From Adhaeribacter radiodurans (GTDB taxonomy: Bacteria > Bacteroidota > Bacteroidia > Cytophagales > Hymenobacteraceae): a DNA stretch of 64,000 nt. The position numbers were made by a program, and so were the translations under genes. Positions 10,036 through 19,446 of this stretch are shown here, one piece after another. The notes beneath the pieces were generated by a model that was given only the letters and a program-made list of their open reading frames with translations, was not told the DNA's origin and did no database searches. Within the stretch, counting starts at the first letter, position 1, and each line of letters opens with the position of its first letter. The stretch lies in contig NZ_CP055153.1 in NCBI RefSeq assembly GCF_014075995.1, forward strand, positions 4,030,001-4,094,000, given 5' to 3'.

Positions 10036-10907
10036 AAAACAAACATTAAATTAACAACCAACAATTATAACCAGATTTCTATTTTGTACTTATTTGCTGT
10101 TACAAAAATAAAGAAGGATTTTGAGGTGCAAAAAAACTATACAACATAAAGTTGCAAATACTTTTATATTGGTTTTTTATGATATATTTATATTAGAAAT
10201 GTACAAATTATATCAACTTACAGATATCATTCCATTTTCAATAAACCTCATTTTAAACTCTAAAACAGCTAAATACAAGAATTAATCGATTTGTAGTCAC
10301 ATGGCCATTAATTAAAAATTTAAATTTTTAATTAATGGCCCAAACTAATCTACAGCTGGTTGTATTTTTATTTTTTATATATTTATAAAACAGAAGCAAA
10401 ATAAATAATTGCACTTTTTAATTATTTCACATATTATATTTATGGAATATACTAATACACTAATTGGATTTTACCACATAACCCGCTATTTTATAATAAG
10501 CTATTGTGGAGTATTGGAAAAAATTTTTAAATAGATTAACCCGAAGGCAGAAAAGTATACGCTGAACGTAGAGAAAGCCGTATTTTATTACAAGTACTCG
10601 ATGGCTTTAATAAATTTAGGCCGACAAGTTTATCAATCTTTATGGTAGAAACCTGTTGCAACCATTTAAGTAGTTAATTATTCAGCACTAATCTTTTTAG
10701 GTAAAAAAGGATTTAACAACTACTTTTTAAATTAAGGTTGGTTTAGGCTAAAGGTGAATTCGGTTAGGGATGTCCGGAGAGTAGAAGTTGGCCGGTTATT
10801 TACCTAAAAAACCTGCTACTTTCACATATAAAGCCCGGATTAGAACTCTGCTAATCAATTTATTAAATATAAAATAGCAAGTTAACGTCTGGCTATAAAC
10901 CACCGAG
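10036..10907. other. 872-base A/T-rich spacer
   Basis: Separates two divergent genes. It holds one perfect 38-base palindrome (10303-10340, listed separately). Otherwise I see no credible open frame or RNA gene. The promoter of the propeller gene must lie in the first 100-200 bases. Confidence 0.5.
10303..10340. repeat. Perfect 38-base palindrome without a loop
   Basis: Two 19-base arms (GGCCATTAATTAAAAATTT and its exact complement) meet with no spacer. It is almost all A/T apart from the GGCC ends and lies about 270 bases upstream of one divergent gene and 640 of the other. It could be a cruciform-prone site, an old terminator or a dispersed element. Confidence 0.7.
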
Positions 10908-10982
10908 ATGATAAGTAAGTTTTTGGGTCAAGTTATTCAAGAACTAACAAGGGAGTATCACCATAAATCACTACTACAAAAC

Positions 10983-12548
10983 ATGAGAAATATTCTGGTT
11001 TTCTTTCTAAGCTTATTTTTTGGCAATGCTTCGGCTCAAGCAATTAAAACCAATATTGGTCAAAATTCAAAAACTGCTCCTAGCACCATTACCCTTACGA
11101 AAGAAGCTTTGCAAGATAAAATTAAAGGTGGCTGGGCGGGGCAAACTATTGGCATTACTTACGGCGGACCTATGGAATTTCGCTACAACGGTACTCTTAT
11201 TCAGGAATATCAACCAATTGCATGGTACGATGGCTATTTAAAGAAAACCATGACCGAAAATCCGAGATTGTACGATGATATTTACATGGATCTTACTTTT
11301 GTAGATGTATTCGAGAAAGAAGGTATAGACGCCCCGGTAAGTTCGTTTGCAAAAGCCTACGCTAACGCCGGCTATGCCCTGTGGCACGCTAACCAGGCGG
11401 GCCGGTACAATATTTTGCACGGCATTCAGGCTCCTGAATCCGGACATTGGTTGCATAACCCGCACGCCGATTGCATCGACTACCAGATAGAAGCTGATTT
11501 TGCCGGTTTAATGTCGCCGGGAATGGCTAATACGGCTTACAAAATCAGCGACAAAATCGGACTTATAATGAATTACGGCGATGGTTGGTATGGTGGCGTA
11601 TACTTAGGTGCCTTGTATACTCTGGCTTTTACTTCTAACGACATGAATTACATAGTAAAAGAAGGATTAAAAACAATTCCGGCTAAAAGTAACTATTACC
11701 AATGTATTAGAGATGTTATTCGTTGGCACCAGCAATACCCGAACGATTGGAAGCAAACCTGGTTTGAAGTTCAGAAAAAATGGTCGTCGGATATTGGTTG
11801 CCCCGAAGGAGTGTACCGATCGTTTAACATAGATGCCACCGTAAATTCGGCCTACGTGGTAATTGGTTAGCTTTATGGCAAGGGCAATTTTAGTAAAACT
11901 GTAGAAATTACTACGCGTTGTGGCCAGGATGCCGATTGTAATCCTTCTTCCGCGGCCGTTATTTTAGGCACCATGTTAGGGTACAATAAAATTCCGGCTT
12001 ACTGGAAACAAGGTTTAAAATAAGCAGAGCCTTTAGATTTTAAGTATACTACTATGTCGTTGAACGATGTGTACGAAATAGGCTTTAAGCATGCTTTAGA
12101 ACAAATTACGCGCAACGGGGGTAAAATAAATGGTAATAACGTTACCATTGCCGTACAAAAAACCCAGCCAGTAAAATTAGAACAAAGTTTTGTGGGGCAT
12201 TTTCCGCCGGGTAATCGCACCAGCATTAACAAGGACCTGAAAGATGAATATACTTTTAACTTTGAAGGAAATGGATTTGTGGTAACCGGCGAAACCGCAA
12301 AATGGGATTCAAAATCGGATTAGGTATTTAAAACCGAAGTTTACTTAGATAACCAATTGGTCGAAATCGTAGAACTACCTACCAGCTTTACAGGCCGCCG
12401 TTACGAACTGTTCTGGAAATACCAATTACCCGTAGGCAAACATACCGTTAAATTAAAATTATTAAATCCGACAACCGAACATACCTGCCGGCTATGGGAT
12501 GTAATATCGTACTCCGACAAACCTACAGCAACCGTAGCTGGCGAATAA
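10983..12548 (+). pseudogene. ADP-ribosylglycohydrolase-family secreted protein, broken by three in-frame stops
   Basis: The ATG at 10983 begins a signal peptide (MRNILVFFLSLFFGNASAQ); an upstream in-frame ATG at 10908 gives an unlikely leader. The frame then encodes an ADP-ribosylglycohydrolase fold (KIKGGWAGQTIGITYGGPMEF, then YDDIYMDLTFVDVFE, and after the first stop TRCGQDADCNPSSAAVILG, the family's metal-site type motif). One frame runs to 12548 but is interrupted by TAG at 11868-11870, TAA at 12021-12023 and TAG at 12321-12323, with no indel. The C-terminal part (about 12054-12545) is a beta-rich module (GHTV-like PVGKHTVKLKLLNPT). Homologues carry sense codons at these points. The first stop removes the second half of the metal site, so a functional product is unlikely without readthrough. 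Confidence 0.85.
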
Positions 12549-13263
12549 TTAGTAAAATTCACTTTACCATTCTTATAAAGAACTTATTCCTAAATGCTTT
12601 AGAAATAAGTTCTTTTTTATTTTTACTATTTTCCGGACAAAACCATTAAACCACTGCAGCCTTAATTTTCTTTGCTGGTAAAATCTTCTTTGCTACCCTA
12701 CCTATTACTTATATTTTATTCCGCTCCAATCCATCTAGTCCAATAATAATAACCAAATGCAACATGTTGCTGCCTCTATTAGTATGCTTAGCCAATTAAA
12801 CTATATAAAAGATAATTTTTTATGAACGATAGAAGAAATATAAAACTCTTATGTTACCGCATTCTTATTTATCAGCGCTAATTAACCGGCATTTAAATAC
12901 TTTAAGCTACCGGGTATTTTTAATTTAACACCTTTCATTTAGAAGAAAATAAATTTACTTTGCAGGAACAGTGTAGTTTTTTACTAAAACAAAGAATTTT
13001 TGATACTATTTAGGTATAAAATCAAATAATAATCAGATACATATAAGTTGGTACACCCATTTAATTATTCTGATTTGCTCTTTATTCTACCGGTATCTTA
13101 GATTCATGTTCCGTGCAAAATTTTACTTTTTTATGAAATAACTGGGCTGATTGCTACCAACAACCACCACAGACACTTTGTGCCACGGATTAAATTCTGT
13201 TAATGAATAGGATTTTCCTGGAGTAATACCTGATTTTTAAGAATACAAAATACCTTAAGTTTA
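12549..13263. other. 715-base spacer
   Basis: After the terminator at 12578-12614 the remaining roughly 650 bases are A/T-rich with frequent stops in all frames. No gene or RNA structure that I can support; it should include the promoter of the protease gene. Confidence 0.5.
12578..12614 (+). terminator. Intrinsic terminator
   Basis: 17-base arms with one mismatch around a TGC loop (12595-12597), followed by a T run. It follows the broken ADP-ribosylglycohydrolase gene by 29 bases. Confidence 0.85.
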
Positions 13264-16080
13264 ATGACACTCATGATTCACCTTTACCCCAAACCACTAT
13301 CTACTTTAAGATGGCTGGGTCTTGTATTATTTCTTATATGTTTTGTAATAGTATCCACCAAGGCACAGTCCCTACGATCGTCTTTTAAGATGGCTCCGGG
13401 GCAAGCTTTACAAAAAATAGGACCAGAATTAGCTACTTTACTAAATCAAGCCACTACAAATAATAAAGGTACCGGTGCCACCGCTATATCTCGTTTTCCA
13501 GTTAATAAAAGTTTATTGCAGATAAAGAACAACCAGGTTGTTATACAGGCATTGGCCGAAAGTAATACCGAACAATTACTAACTGATTTAAAAAAACTTG
13601 GCTTAACCCATCCCGCATCTTACGGCCGCATGGTTTCGGGGCTGATACCCATTGCCGCTCTTGATAAAGTAGCAAAATTAAAAAGCATGCGCTCGGCTCG
13701 TCCGGCTTATAAACCAGCTACTAGAATAGGCAAGGCAACCACTCAAGGCGATAGAGCCGTATACGCCGATTCGGCCCGTAAGCAGCAGGTAGTAACCGGC
13801 AAAGGTTCTAAAGTTGGCCTGATATCGGATAGTTATAATTCAATAGGAGAAGCCGATAAAGGTATTAAATCCGGAGACTTGCCTGGTAAAAATAACCCGA
13901 ACGGTTTTACTACTTCCGTGCAGGTACTTCTGGATGAAGCTCCCGGCTGGGGAACCGACGAAGGACGGGCTATGGCAGAAGTGGTGCACGATGTGGCACC
14001 CGGCGCTGAACTCGCTTTTTACTCCGCTGATTTTGGCCAGGCCAGTTTTGCTCAGGGAATTATAGATTTACAGCAAGTTGGTTGTAACGTTATCGTAGAC
14101 GATATTCTTTACTTCGACGAACCCATGTTTCAGGATGGAATTGTTGCCCAGGCGATAGATGAGGTGAAGAAAAACGGAACCAGTTACTTTACCGCGGCCG
14201 GTAACCAGGGGCGCGATTCGTATCAGGCCGCTTATAAACCAGGAGGCGTAGCTTATTTTGGCAGCAAATCATTCCTTGGTCCTCAAAAAGCCCGTAATGC
14301 GCATAACTTTGCCCCGGCCGGCAAGAAAAAAGATGTTACCCAGCGCATTTTTATTCCGGTTGGAGCCAGCTTTATCATTTCTTTCCAGTACAGCGAACCT
14401 TTCTATTCCGTAGGAAATGGCAGCAGCAAGGGAGCGCAATCTGATTTAGATATTTACCTGCTCACCGAAGATACCACCGATGTAGTAAGTTCAGGTACGT
14501 ACGCCAACATAAACAACGACCCCGTTGAGGTATTTTCTTTTTTTAATGATGGCTCTTATGACAGTAATTACTTTAACATTCTCATTGATAAATTTGAAGG
14601 TGCATCGCCGAGCATTATAAAATACGTTCTTTTTAGAGCTCCTACCGACGAAATAAGCATAAAAGAATACAATACCAATAGCAGTACTATTTACGGACAC
14701 AACAATGCAGCGGGAGCCATTACCACCGGAGCCGTATTTTTTCTGGATACCCCGGCTTACGGTATTGAAGATCCGGTAGCGGAAAGTTTTTCCTCGGCCG
14801 GTGGCACCCCCTTGGTTTACGACGAGAATGGTAAACCCCGCTCCCGGATCGTGCGGCGAAAGCCCGAAATTATGGCACCCGACGGAGGCAGTAATACGTT
14901 CTTTGGCGAGGCTTATTTAGATGAATTTTACTTTTTTGGCACCTCGGCGGCTGCCCCCCATGCGGCCGCGGTAGCAGCGCTCATGCAGGAAGCCAACGGC
15001 AATAATTTAAGTCCCGATAAAGTAAAAACCACCTTGGAACAAACGGCGCAAAATATGAACGATCCTGGTTTTGATTTTGAAACAGGTTACGGTTTAATAA
15101 ATGCCCAGAAAGCCTTAGAGCGGGTATCTACACCCAGAGTTCGGGAGTTTAATTTAGTAGATGCCGACTCGCGTAAAACGATTAAACGCTTGCAGGAAGG
15201 CGACATTATTAATCTTACCCGCTTGCCAACCCGCAATGTATTTATTTATGTCCGTACCGGTCCTACTCACGTGGGCAGTGTATTGTTTGATGTAAACGGA
15301 GATAAGAAAACAGAAAGCAAAGCCCCTTACAACTACCCGGGGTCAACCGATGATTATTTTAAAATAACCGAAGGTAATTACACCATTACCGCCGTTCCGT
15401 ATACCCAAGCCAATGGCAAAGGAACAGCAGGCGTTCCGCTTACCCTTAACTTCCGGGTTGTAGAAGAAAAAATAATTCGGTTCGAGCTTTTTGATATAAA
15501 CAACGGCAGCGTGGTTCAGGAGCTGAAAGAAGGCGATGAATTAAATTTAGCAACTTTACCGACTCACTTAAACATTCGGGCAGTTACTAATCCGGTTCGG
15601 GTAGGCAGCGTGCAGTTTACCTTAAATAATAAAACTACCATCGAAAATTTAAATACTTACGATCTGGCTGGTAGTTCAGGGAAAAGCATTGATTTTAAAC
15701 CGGGAACTTATACTTTATCAGCATCCATTTACCCCTACGAAATGGCCCGGGGTATGGTAGGTGGTTCTAAAACAATTACTTTTAAGGTAACAGATAGAGC
15801 TACCAAAAATGATAATTCAAAAGAGCAGCTAACGGTGTATCCAAATCCTTTTCCGCAAAAAACCAAACTGCAATTTAGCGTACCCGAAACCGGAAATACT
15901 ACTCTTACAATTTATGATTTAAACGGCAGACCTGTAGTAATTTTACACAACGGCGAAGCCATTGCCGGCAAGCAATACGAGTACGTACTAGATGGCAGTT
16001 CGCTGCCGGGGGGCTGGTACATTAGCCGTTTGGTAACCAGCAAAAACACATACCATCAAAAACTTAGGCTCACCAAGTAA
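13264..16080 (+). CDS. T9SS-exported subtilisin/sedolisin-like serine protease
   Basis: 938 residues. Signal peptide to about residue 35 (STKAQS), then a propeptide-like region to about 160. Peptidase core about 180-625: acidic residue D189 in KVGLISDSYN, then DEGRAMAEVVHD (E233, E239, H242) where ordinary subtilisins have HGTHVAG, an AAGNQG oxyanion-type loop, and the nucleophile S561 in GTSAAAPHAAAVAAL. That pattern fits the S53-like branch of S8/S53 peptidases, with Glu possibly replacing His. Two repeated beta-sandwich modules follow (about 630-745 and 745-845, each starting with FNLVDADS / FELFDINN and an LQEGD-type loop). A T9SS sorting domain ends the protein (VYPNPFPQKTKLQF ... GGWYISRLVT). 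Acts outside the cell. Substrate unknown. Confidence 0.92.
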   Translation: MTLMIHLYPKPLSTLRWLGLVLFLICFVIVSTKAQSLRSSFKMAPGQALQKIGPELATLLNQATTNNKGTGATAISRFPVNKSLLQIKNNQVVIQALAESNTEQLLTDLKKLGLTHPASYGRMVSGLIPIAALDKVAKLKSMRSARPAYKPATRIGKATTQGDRAVYADSARKQQVVTGKGSKVGLISDSYNSIGEADKGIKSGDLPGKNNPNGFTTSVQVLLDEAPGWGTDEGRAMAEVVHDVAPGAELAFYSADFGQASFAQGIIDLQQVGCNVIVDDILYFDEPMFQDGIVAQAIDEVKKNGTSYFTAAGNQGRDSYQAAYKPGGVAYFGSKSFLGPQKARNAHNFAPAGKKKDVTQRIFIPVGASFIISFQYSEPFYSVGNGSSKGAQSDLDIYLLTEDTTDVVSSGTYANINNDPVEVFSFFNDGSYDSNYFNILIDKFEGASPSIIKYVLFRAPTDEISIKEYNTNSSTIYGHNNAAGAITTGAVFFLDTPAYGIEDPVAESFSSAGGTPLVYDENGKPRSRIVRRKPEIMAPDGGSNTFFGEAYLDEFYFFGTSAAAPHAAAVAALMQEANGNNLSPDKVKTTLEQTAQNMNDPGFDFETGYGLINAQKALERVSTPRVREFNLVDADSRKTIKRLQEGDIINLTRLPTRNVFIYVRTGPTHVGSVLFDVNGDKKTESKAPYNYPGSTDDYFKITEGNYTITAVPYTQANGKGTAGVPLTLNFRVVEEKIIRFELFDINNGSVVQELKEGDELNLATLPTHLNIRAVTNPVRVGSVQFTLNNKTTIENLNTYDLAGSSGKSIDFKPGTYTLSASIYPYEMARGMVGGSKTITFKVTDRATKNDNSKEQLTVYPNPFPQKTKLQFSVPETGNTTLTIYDLNGRPVVILHNGEAIAGKQYEYVLDGSSLPGGWYISRLVTSKNTYHQKLRLTK

Positions 16081-16100
16081 AACTTAATTCCCGTATAATT

Positions 16101-16144
16101 CCCTGCGTTAACTAAATTAGTAAAACTAATTAGCTAACGCAGGG
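16101..16144. terminator. Bidirectional terminator
   Basis: CCCTGCGTTA...TAACGCAGGG stem with a small bulge, followed by TTTTATTTT on the plus strand. It lies between the convergent genes ending at 16080 and 16154. Confidence 0.88.
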
Positions 16145-16153
16145 AGTTTTATT

Positions 16154-16588
16154 TTAAGAAGGTTCAATCGTTAATAAGGCCGCATTTACACTCGTAAAAA
16201 TTACTATTTCTACCTGCTGGTATTCTTTTAAAAATTGCTGAGCTTTTTCGATGATAGAATAGCCTACCACTAACCGCGTAGACTCTTCTGGTAAGATACC
16301 AATTATTTTCCGGTAAGGTACCATTTCCCGATCCGGGAGGGATGCTACTGCCCTTGGAAATTCCTTAGCTAACCAGAGCTGGTCACTCATGGCCACATAA
16401 TCCATCTGCTGCGAATTAATCATGATGTGCTTAAGGTGGTGTTCTCTTGCAACCTCTACTGTTCGTAAAATTGTTTCTCTTAGCTCTCCATTAGCGATAT
16501 GCTTTTTTAAGATTAAGTAAATCAAAGATAATGCGGCATTCATCTCCAGCGAATGCGAATCTGTATCCGCTAATTTCAAGCTTTCCAT
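16154..16588 (-). CDS. Uncharacterised small cytosolic protein, SpoIIAA/STAS-like in pattern
   Basis: 144 residues, no signal peptide or membrane helix. The alternating amphipathic helices and strands (EVAREHHLKHIMINSQQMDY, DQLWLAKEFPRAV, YRKIIGILPEESTRLVVGYSIIEKAQQFL, VEIVIFTSVNAAL) look like the alpha/beta fold of SpoIIAA/STAS-type proteins that are numerous in Cytophagales. This is my pattern judgement, not a firm family call. It stands alone, convergent with the protease gene. Role unknown. Confidence 0.75.
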   Translation of the reverse strand: MESLKLADTDSHSLEMNAALSLIYLILKKHIANGELRETILRTVEVAREHHLKHIMINSQQMDYVAMSDQLWLAKEFPRAVASLPDREMVPYRKIIGILPEESTRLVVGYSIIEKAQQFLKEYQQVEIVIFTSVNAALLTIEPS

Positions 16589-16911
16589 ATTGTAGCACTA
16601 ATAGTTTTTGTATTTACCCGGAAATGATAACCAAGGAATAAAGCATTCCGGAATACCTTAAAGCTTTCAACCTTTTAATTGATGAATTATGCAGGCTTAA
16701 AAATTTATTTTAAATCCAGAGAGCTTTACCAGTAAGAAATAGTAAAATTCCTGAAGTCAAAATAAACTATACGCAATAACAGAGATTAAAAATGCAGCAG
16801 TTTATCTAAATTATTCCCAGGATGAAGAGCATGTTTCCATTCCCAGCATTTTACTATTACATTTACTTTTTTGCCGAATACTGGTAAGTCCTTAAATAAA
16901 ATTACGCATAG
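16589..16911. other. 323-base spacer
   Basis: A/T-rich, with stops in all frames. It should contain the minus-strand promoter of the small protein gene ending at 16154. I see no other feature in it. Confidence 0.4.
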
Positions 16912-18321
16912 CTACTGACTATCGGCAAAGTTATCTCCGGGATGAAAAGTAGAAGCAGGTAATCCGGCTTTATTAAACAAATTGGGTTCCGCGATATTAT
17001 CCCAGGCAAACCGGACCGCCACCGGATCTTTCACTTCGGGAGCCTGTACAATTATGGTTTTACCTGAAATACGGGCCGAGGCTTTCACAAATTTCTGATC
17101 GGATCCGGCAATTTCAAAATCGGTTAGTTCTTTGCCATTTTTCACTACCAACCCAGATTCCGCATGATCAAAAGAAACCCGGATTTTATTGCCTTCTACT
17201 TTCATGCTCCTATAAAGCGGTCCGGAATAAACAATATCTTTTTTACCGTAAGTTTTAGCTAAAGCCAGGTTAGCGAGCCTTAAACCAACATCAATTTTGT
17301 TGCGCGGGTGAATATCTTCTTTGTTACCAATGTCGCTGATAACTATCATTCCCGTGTTAGGTGTGGTTAACGTTCGCCGCTGGGCTTCGCGTAACATAGC
17401 TCCTTCGTGCGGACGGCCATATTTGTAAGGCGCCAGTTGCACATAATAAAACGGAAAATCATTGCTCCATTCTTGTCGCCAGTTCTGGATTAAAGCGGGT
17501 AACAATTGGGCATAATTACCAGGGTCGCTCACGTTGGCTTCGCCCTGGTACCACAACGCACCGGCCAGCCGAAAAGGTATCAATGGGGCAATCATGGCAT
17601 TATACGCTTTACCAGGTCTTACCGGTCCCCAGGGCACCTCTTTCAGCTTAGCAGCCGCATCAACTAAATTTTCACTTTTTGCAATAGCTTGCGGGTTTAC
17701 CCATACTTCGGCGGGAGTGCCGCCCCAACTACTATTTATTAAACCTACCGGCATGCTTAAGTTCTGATGAATTTGCCGACCGAAAAAGTAACCTACGGCG
17801 CTAAAATATGGCATAGTTTGGGGTGTGCATACTACCCACTGGCCATCTACATCTAACTGGGCACCGTCTGCCGACTTACGAGGTACCGTAAAAAACCGGA
17901 TAGACGGAAAATTAGCTTTTGGTATTTCGGCGGCGCCATTATCAATGCCTGCATTCGTGGTCCATTCCATGTTCGATTGTCCGGAGCAAAGCCACACTTC
18001 ACCTATCAAAACATCTTCCAGGTTAATGGCATTATGCCCTTTTACCATAATCGTAAATGGGCCGCCCGCTGCCGGGGTTTTAAGTTTTACCTGCCATTGG
18101 GCCAGGTTACTGGCTTTTGTTTTAACTGCTTCCTGGTTCCAGCTACTTGTTACCGTAATCTCCTCACTCGGATTACCCCAGCCCCACATGGTAATTTCGG
18201 CATTTTGCTGCAATACCATATGGCTGCCAAATATTTTAGGCAGCGAAACCGCCTTTACTGTTTGATTTGAAAGAAGAAATAAAAGGCAGATAGCCCAAAA
18301 CTGTAGCGCGTTTCTTAACAT
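16912..18321 (-). CDS. Sialate O-acetylesterase (SGNH hydrolase), secreted
   Basis: 469 residues. Signal peptide 1-24 (TVKAVS). The conserved start LPKIFGSHMVLQQNAEITMWGWGNP is characteristic. The catalytic serine is S116 in CSGQSNMEW, and the Asp-x-x-His block is DIHPRNKIDVG near residue 345. NSSWGGTPAEVW and ALWYQGEAN are the other SGNH blocks. The enzyme removes O-acetyl groups from sialic acids; many Bacteroidota members act on acetylated xylan or other glycans instead, which would suit the xylan genes elsewhere in the window. Exported to the periplasm; no sorting domain. Monocistronic. Confidence 0.93.
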   Translation of the reverse strand: MLRNALQFWAICLLFLLSNQTVKAVSLPKIFGSHMVLQQNAEITMWGWGNPSEEITVTSSWNQEAVKTKASNLAQWQVKLKTPAAGGPFTIMVKGHNAINLEDVLIGEVWLCSGQSNMEWTTNAGIDNGAAEIPKANFPSIRFFTVPRKSADGAQLDVDGQWVVCTPQTMPYFSAVGYFFGRQIHQNLSMPVGLINSSWGGTPAEVWVNPQAIAKSENLVDAAAKLKEVPWGPVRPGKAYNAMIAPLIPFRLAGALWYQGEANVSDPGNYAQLLPALIQNWRQEWSNDFPFYYVQLAPYKYGRPHEGAMLREAQRRTLTTPNTGMIVISDIGNKEDIHPRNKIDVGLRLANLALAKTYGKKDIVYSGPLYRSMKVEGNKIRVSFDHAESGLVVKNGKELTDFEIAGSDQKFVKASARISGKTIIVQAPEVKDPVAVRFAWDNIAEPNLFNKAGLPASTFHPGDNFADSQ

Positions 18322-18710
18322 GAATCGTATTCGAAGTTTAAATGTTTAATACCGTTAAATATAAGGTTGAAATTTATTAATAAAGATTTTGTTTACAGAT
18401 TTTTGTGGAAATCAGGAATGGTTACCATATTTATTTTACTGATAATTCTTCCGCCTGCGGCACCTTTCCTAAAAGCAGCGAAGAAGATGCGGAAATTATC
18501 CTCTCCATTTTAACATTGTTATACTTTGCCGCTGGATGTAAGAAAATTTAAAGGCTCTGATAATAAGTCAACCACACCCAACCCCTCCTTATTTAAGGCG
18601 GAGAGCTTTTTTGCAAGTACCATTTATCAAATATTAATTTCCAAACACTGTTCGTGGTGGCTATGCCGCCCCTACCCCAACGAAGGGTAATTTGTACGTT
18701 CTCCACCTAT

Positions 18711-18851
18711 CGCGAGCGTCCCCGCTCGTGATGCCTATCGTCCGGCATCTGGCCAGTTGACATTTGTTGCTGATAGCCTTTTAATTCAAGTGTATCGGTT
18801 TGCCCGGCCAGAGGCCTACCACATGATTAGACACAAGCGGGGACGCTCGCG
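18711..18851. repeat. Inverted-repeat element, 20-bp ends
   Basis: 18711-18730 (CGCGAGCGTCCCCGCTCGTG) matches the reverse complement of 18832-18851 at 19 of 20 bases. Much more G/C-rich than its surroundings, with smaller internal stems. It looks like a non-coding palindromic unit (MITE or REP type). Confidence 0.7.
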
Positions 18852-18990
18852 GAAGCATTATAAAAATTAAATTTTTTAATTTTTTAAAATTTTGCCCATC
18901 TACTATGCAACAAACAACAGTAGCCCGGAGCAAAGAATGACGCTAAACTGTTCGAGCGTTCAGCGAGTTTTTAGCGTCTTGCGTTTTTTT

Positions 18991-19020
18991 GGTTCTTTTT
19001 GTGTCAAGACAAAAAGAACC
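18991..19020. repeat. 12-bp perfect stem-loop
   Basis: GGTTCTTTTTGT and its complement around a GTCAAG loop, preceded by T7. It could terminate transcription from either side, but no gene ends nearby, so it is better seen as part of the repeat block. Confidence 0.6.
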
Positions 19021-19027
19021 AGAAGCG

Positions 19028-19278
19028 AGCAATGAAACAACTTCACTTATAAACCAAAGCATCAACCGCAGCTATGCGAACGAGAATTTTTAAGTTTATC
19101 TACCATGTTATAATTTGAAAGACACGGAAGTAAATCCGCGCCATAGTTGTGAAGACGAAAAGAACAAATACCTAAGCAATGAAACAACATCACTAAGAAA
19201 CGAAAGCAATAGCCGCAGCGATGCAAACAAGAACCAGTTAGTAGAATATTAGGAGTATCAGCCGCAGCTATGCAAATA
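19028..19278. repeat. Degenerate direct repeats, period about 147 bases
   Basis: AGCAATGAAACAAC followed by an AAAGCA...CCGCAGC.ATGC unit occurs at 19028-19086 and 19175-19233. A third partial copy (CAGCCGCAGCTATGCAAA) lies at 19261-19278. Confidence 0.65.
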
Positions 19279-19446
19279 AATTTCAAAACTTTCTTAGCGT
19301 CAAAAAACACCATTTCTAAACCTCTCTACTTTAACCTATCTTATAATTAAAAAAACTAAAAAATTCCGCAACTTACCTGTAATTTACCGGTCACAATCAA
19401 TACAAAACAGCCTATTACAATCTTAATTTTTAAAATTCTAGTTTCT

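Larger units (their letters stand above)
18322..19446. other. 1.1-kb repeat-rich spacer
   Basis: No believable gene. It contains a 141-base inverted-repeat element (18711-18851), a 12-bp stem-loop (18991-19020) and a degenerate direct repeat (19028-19086, 19175-19233, 19258-19278). A minus-strand open stretch at 19062-19313 is made of these repeats and is not a gene. The final 100 bases should hold the promoter of the GH36 gene. Confidence 0.7.

Noticed and set aside
10983-12548. Reassigned stop codon (genetic-code change) as explanation for in-frame stops
   Set aside because: Dozens of intact genes in the window end normally at TAA and TAG, so a global reassignment is ruled out; local readthrough stays open.
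18991-19020. Strong hairpin as terminator of a missed gene
   Set aside because: No open frame ends upstream on either strand; it belongs to the repeat block.
19062-19313. Minus-strand open frame of 83 codons
   Set aside because: It is built from the degenerate direct repeats, has no start signal or recognisable protein pattern, and shows cysteine-rich random composition.
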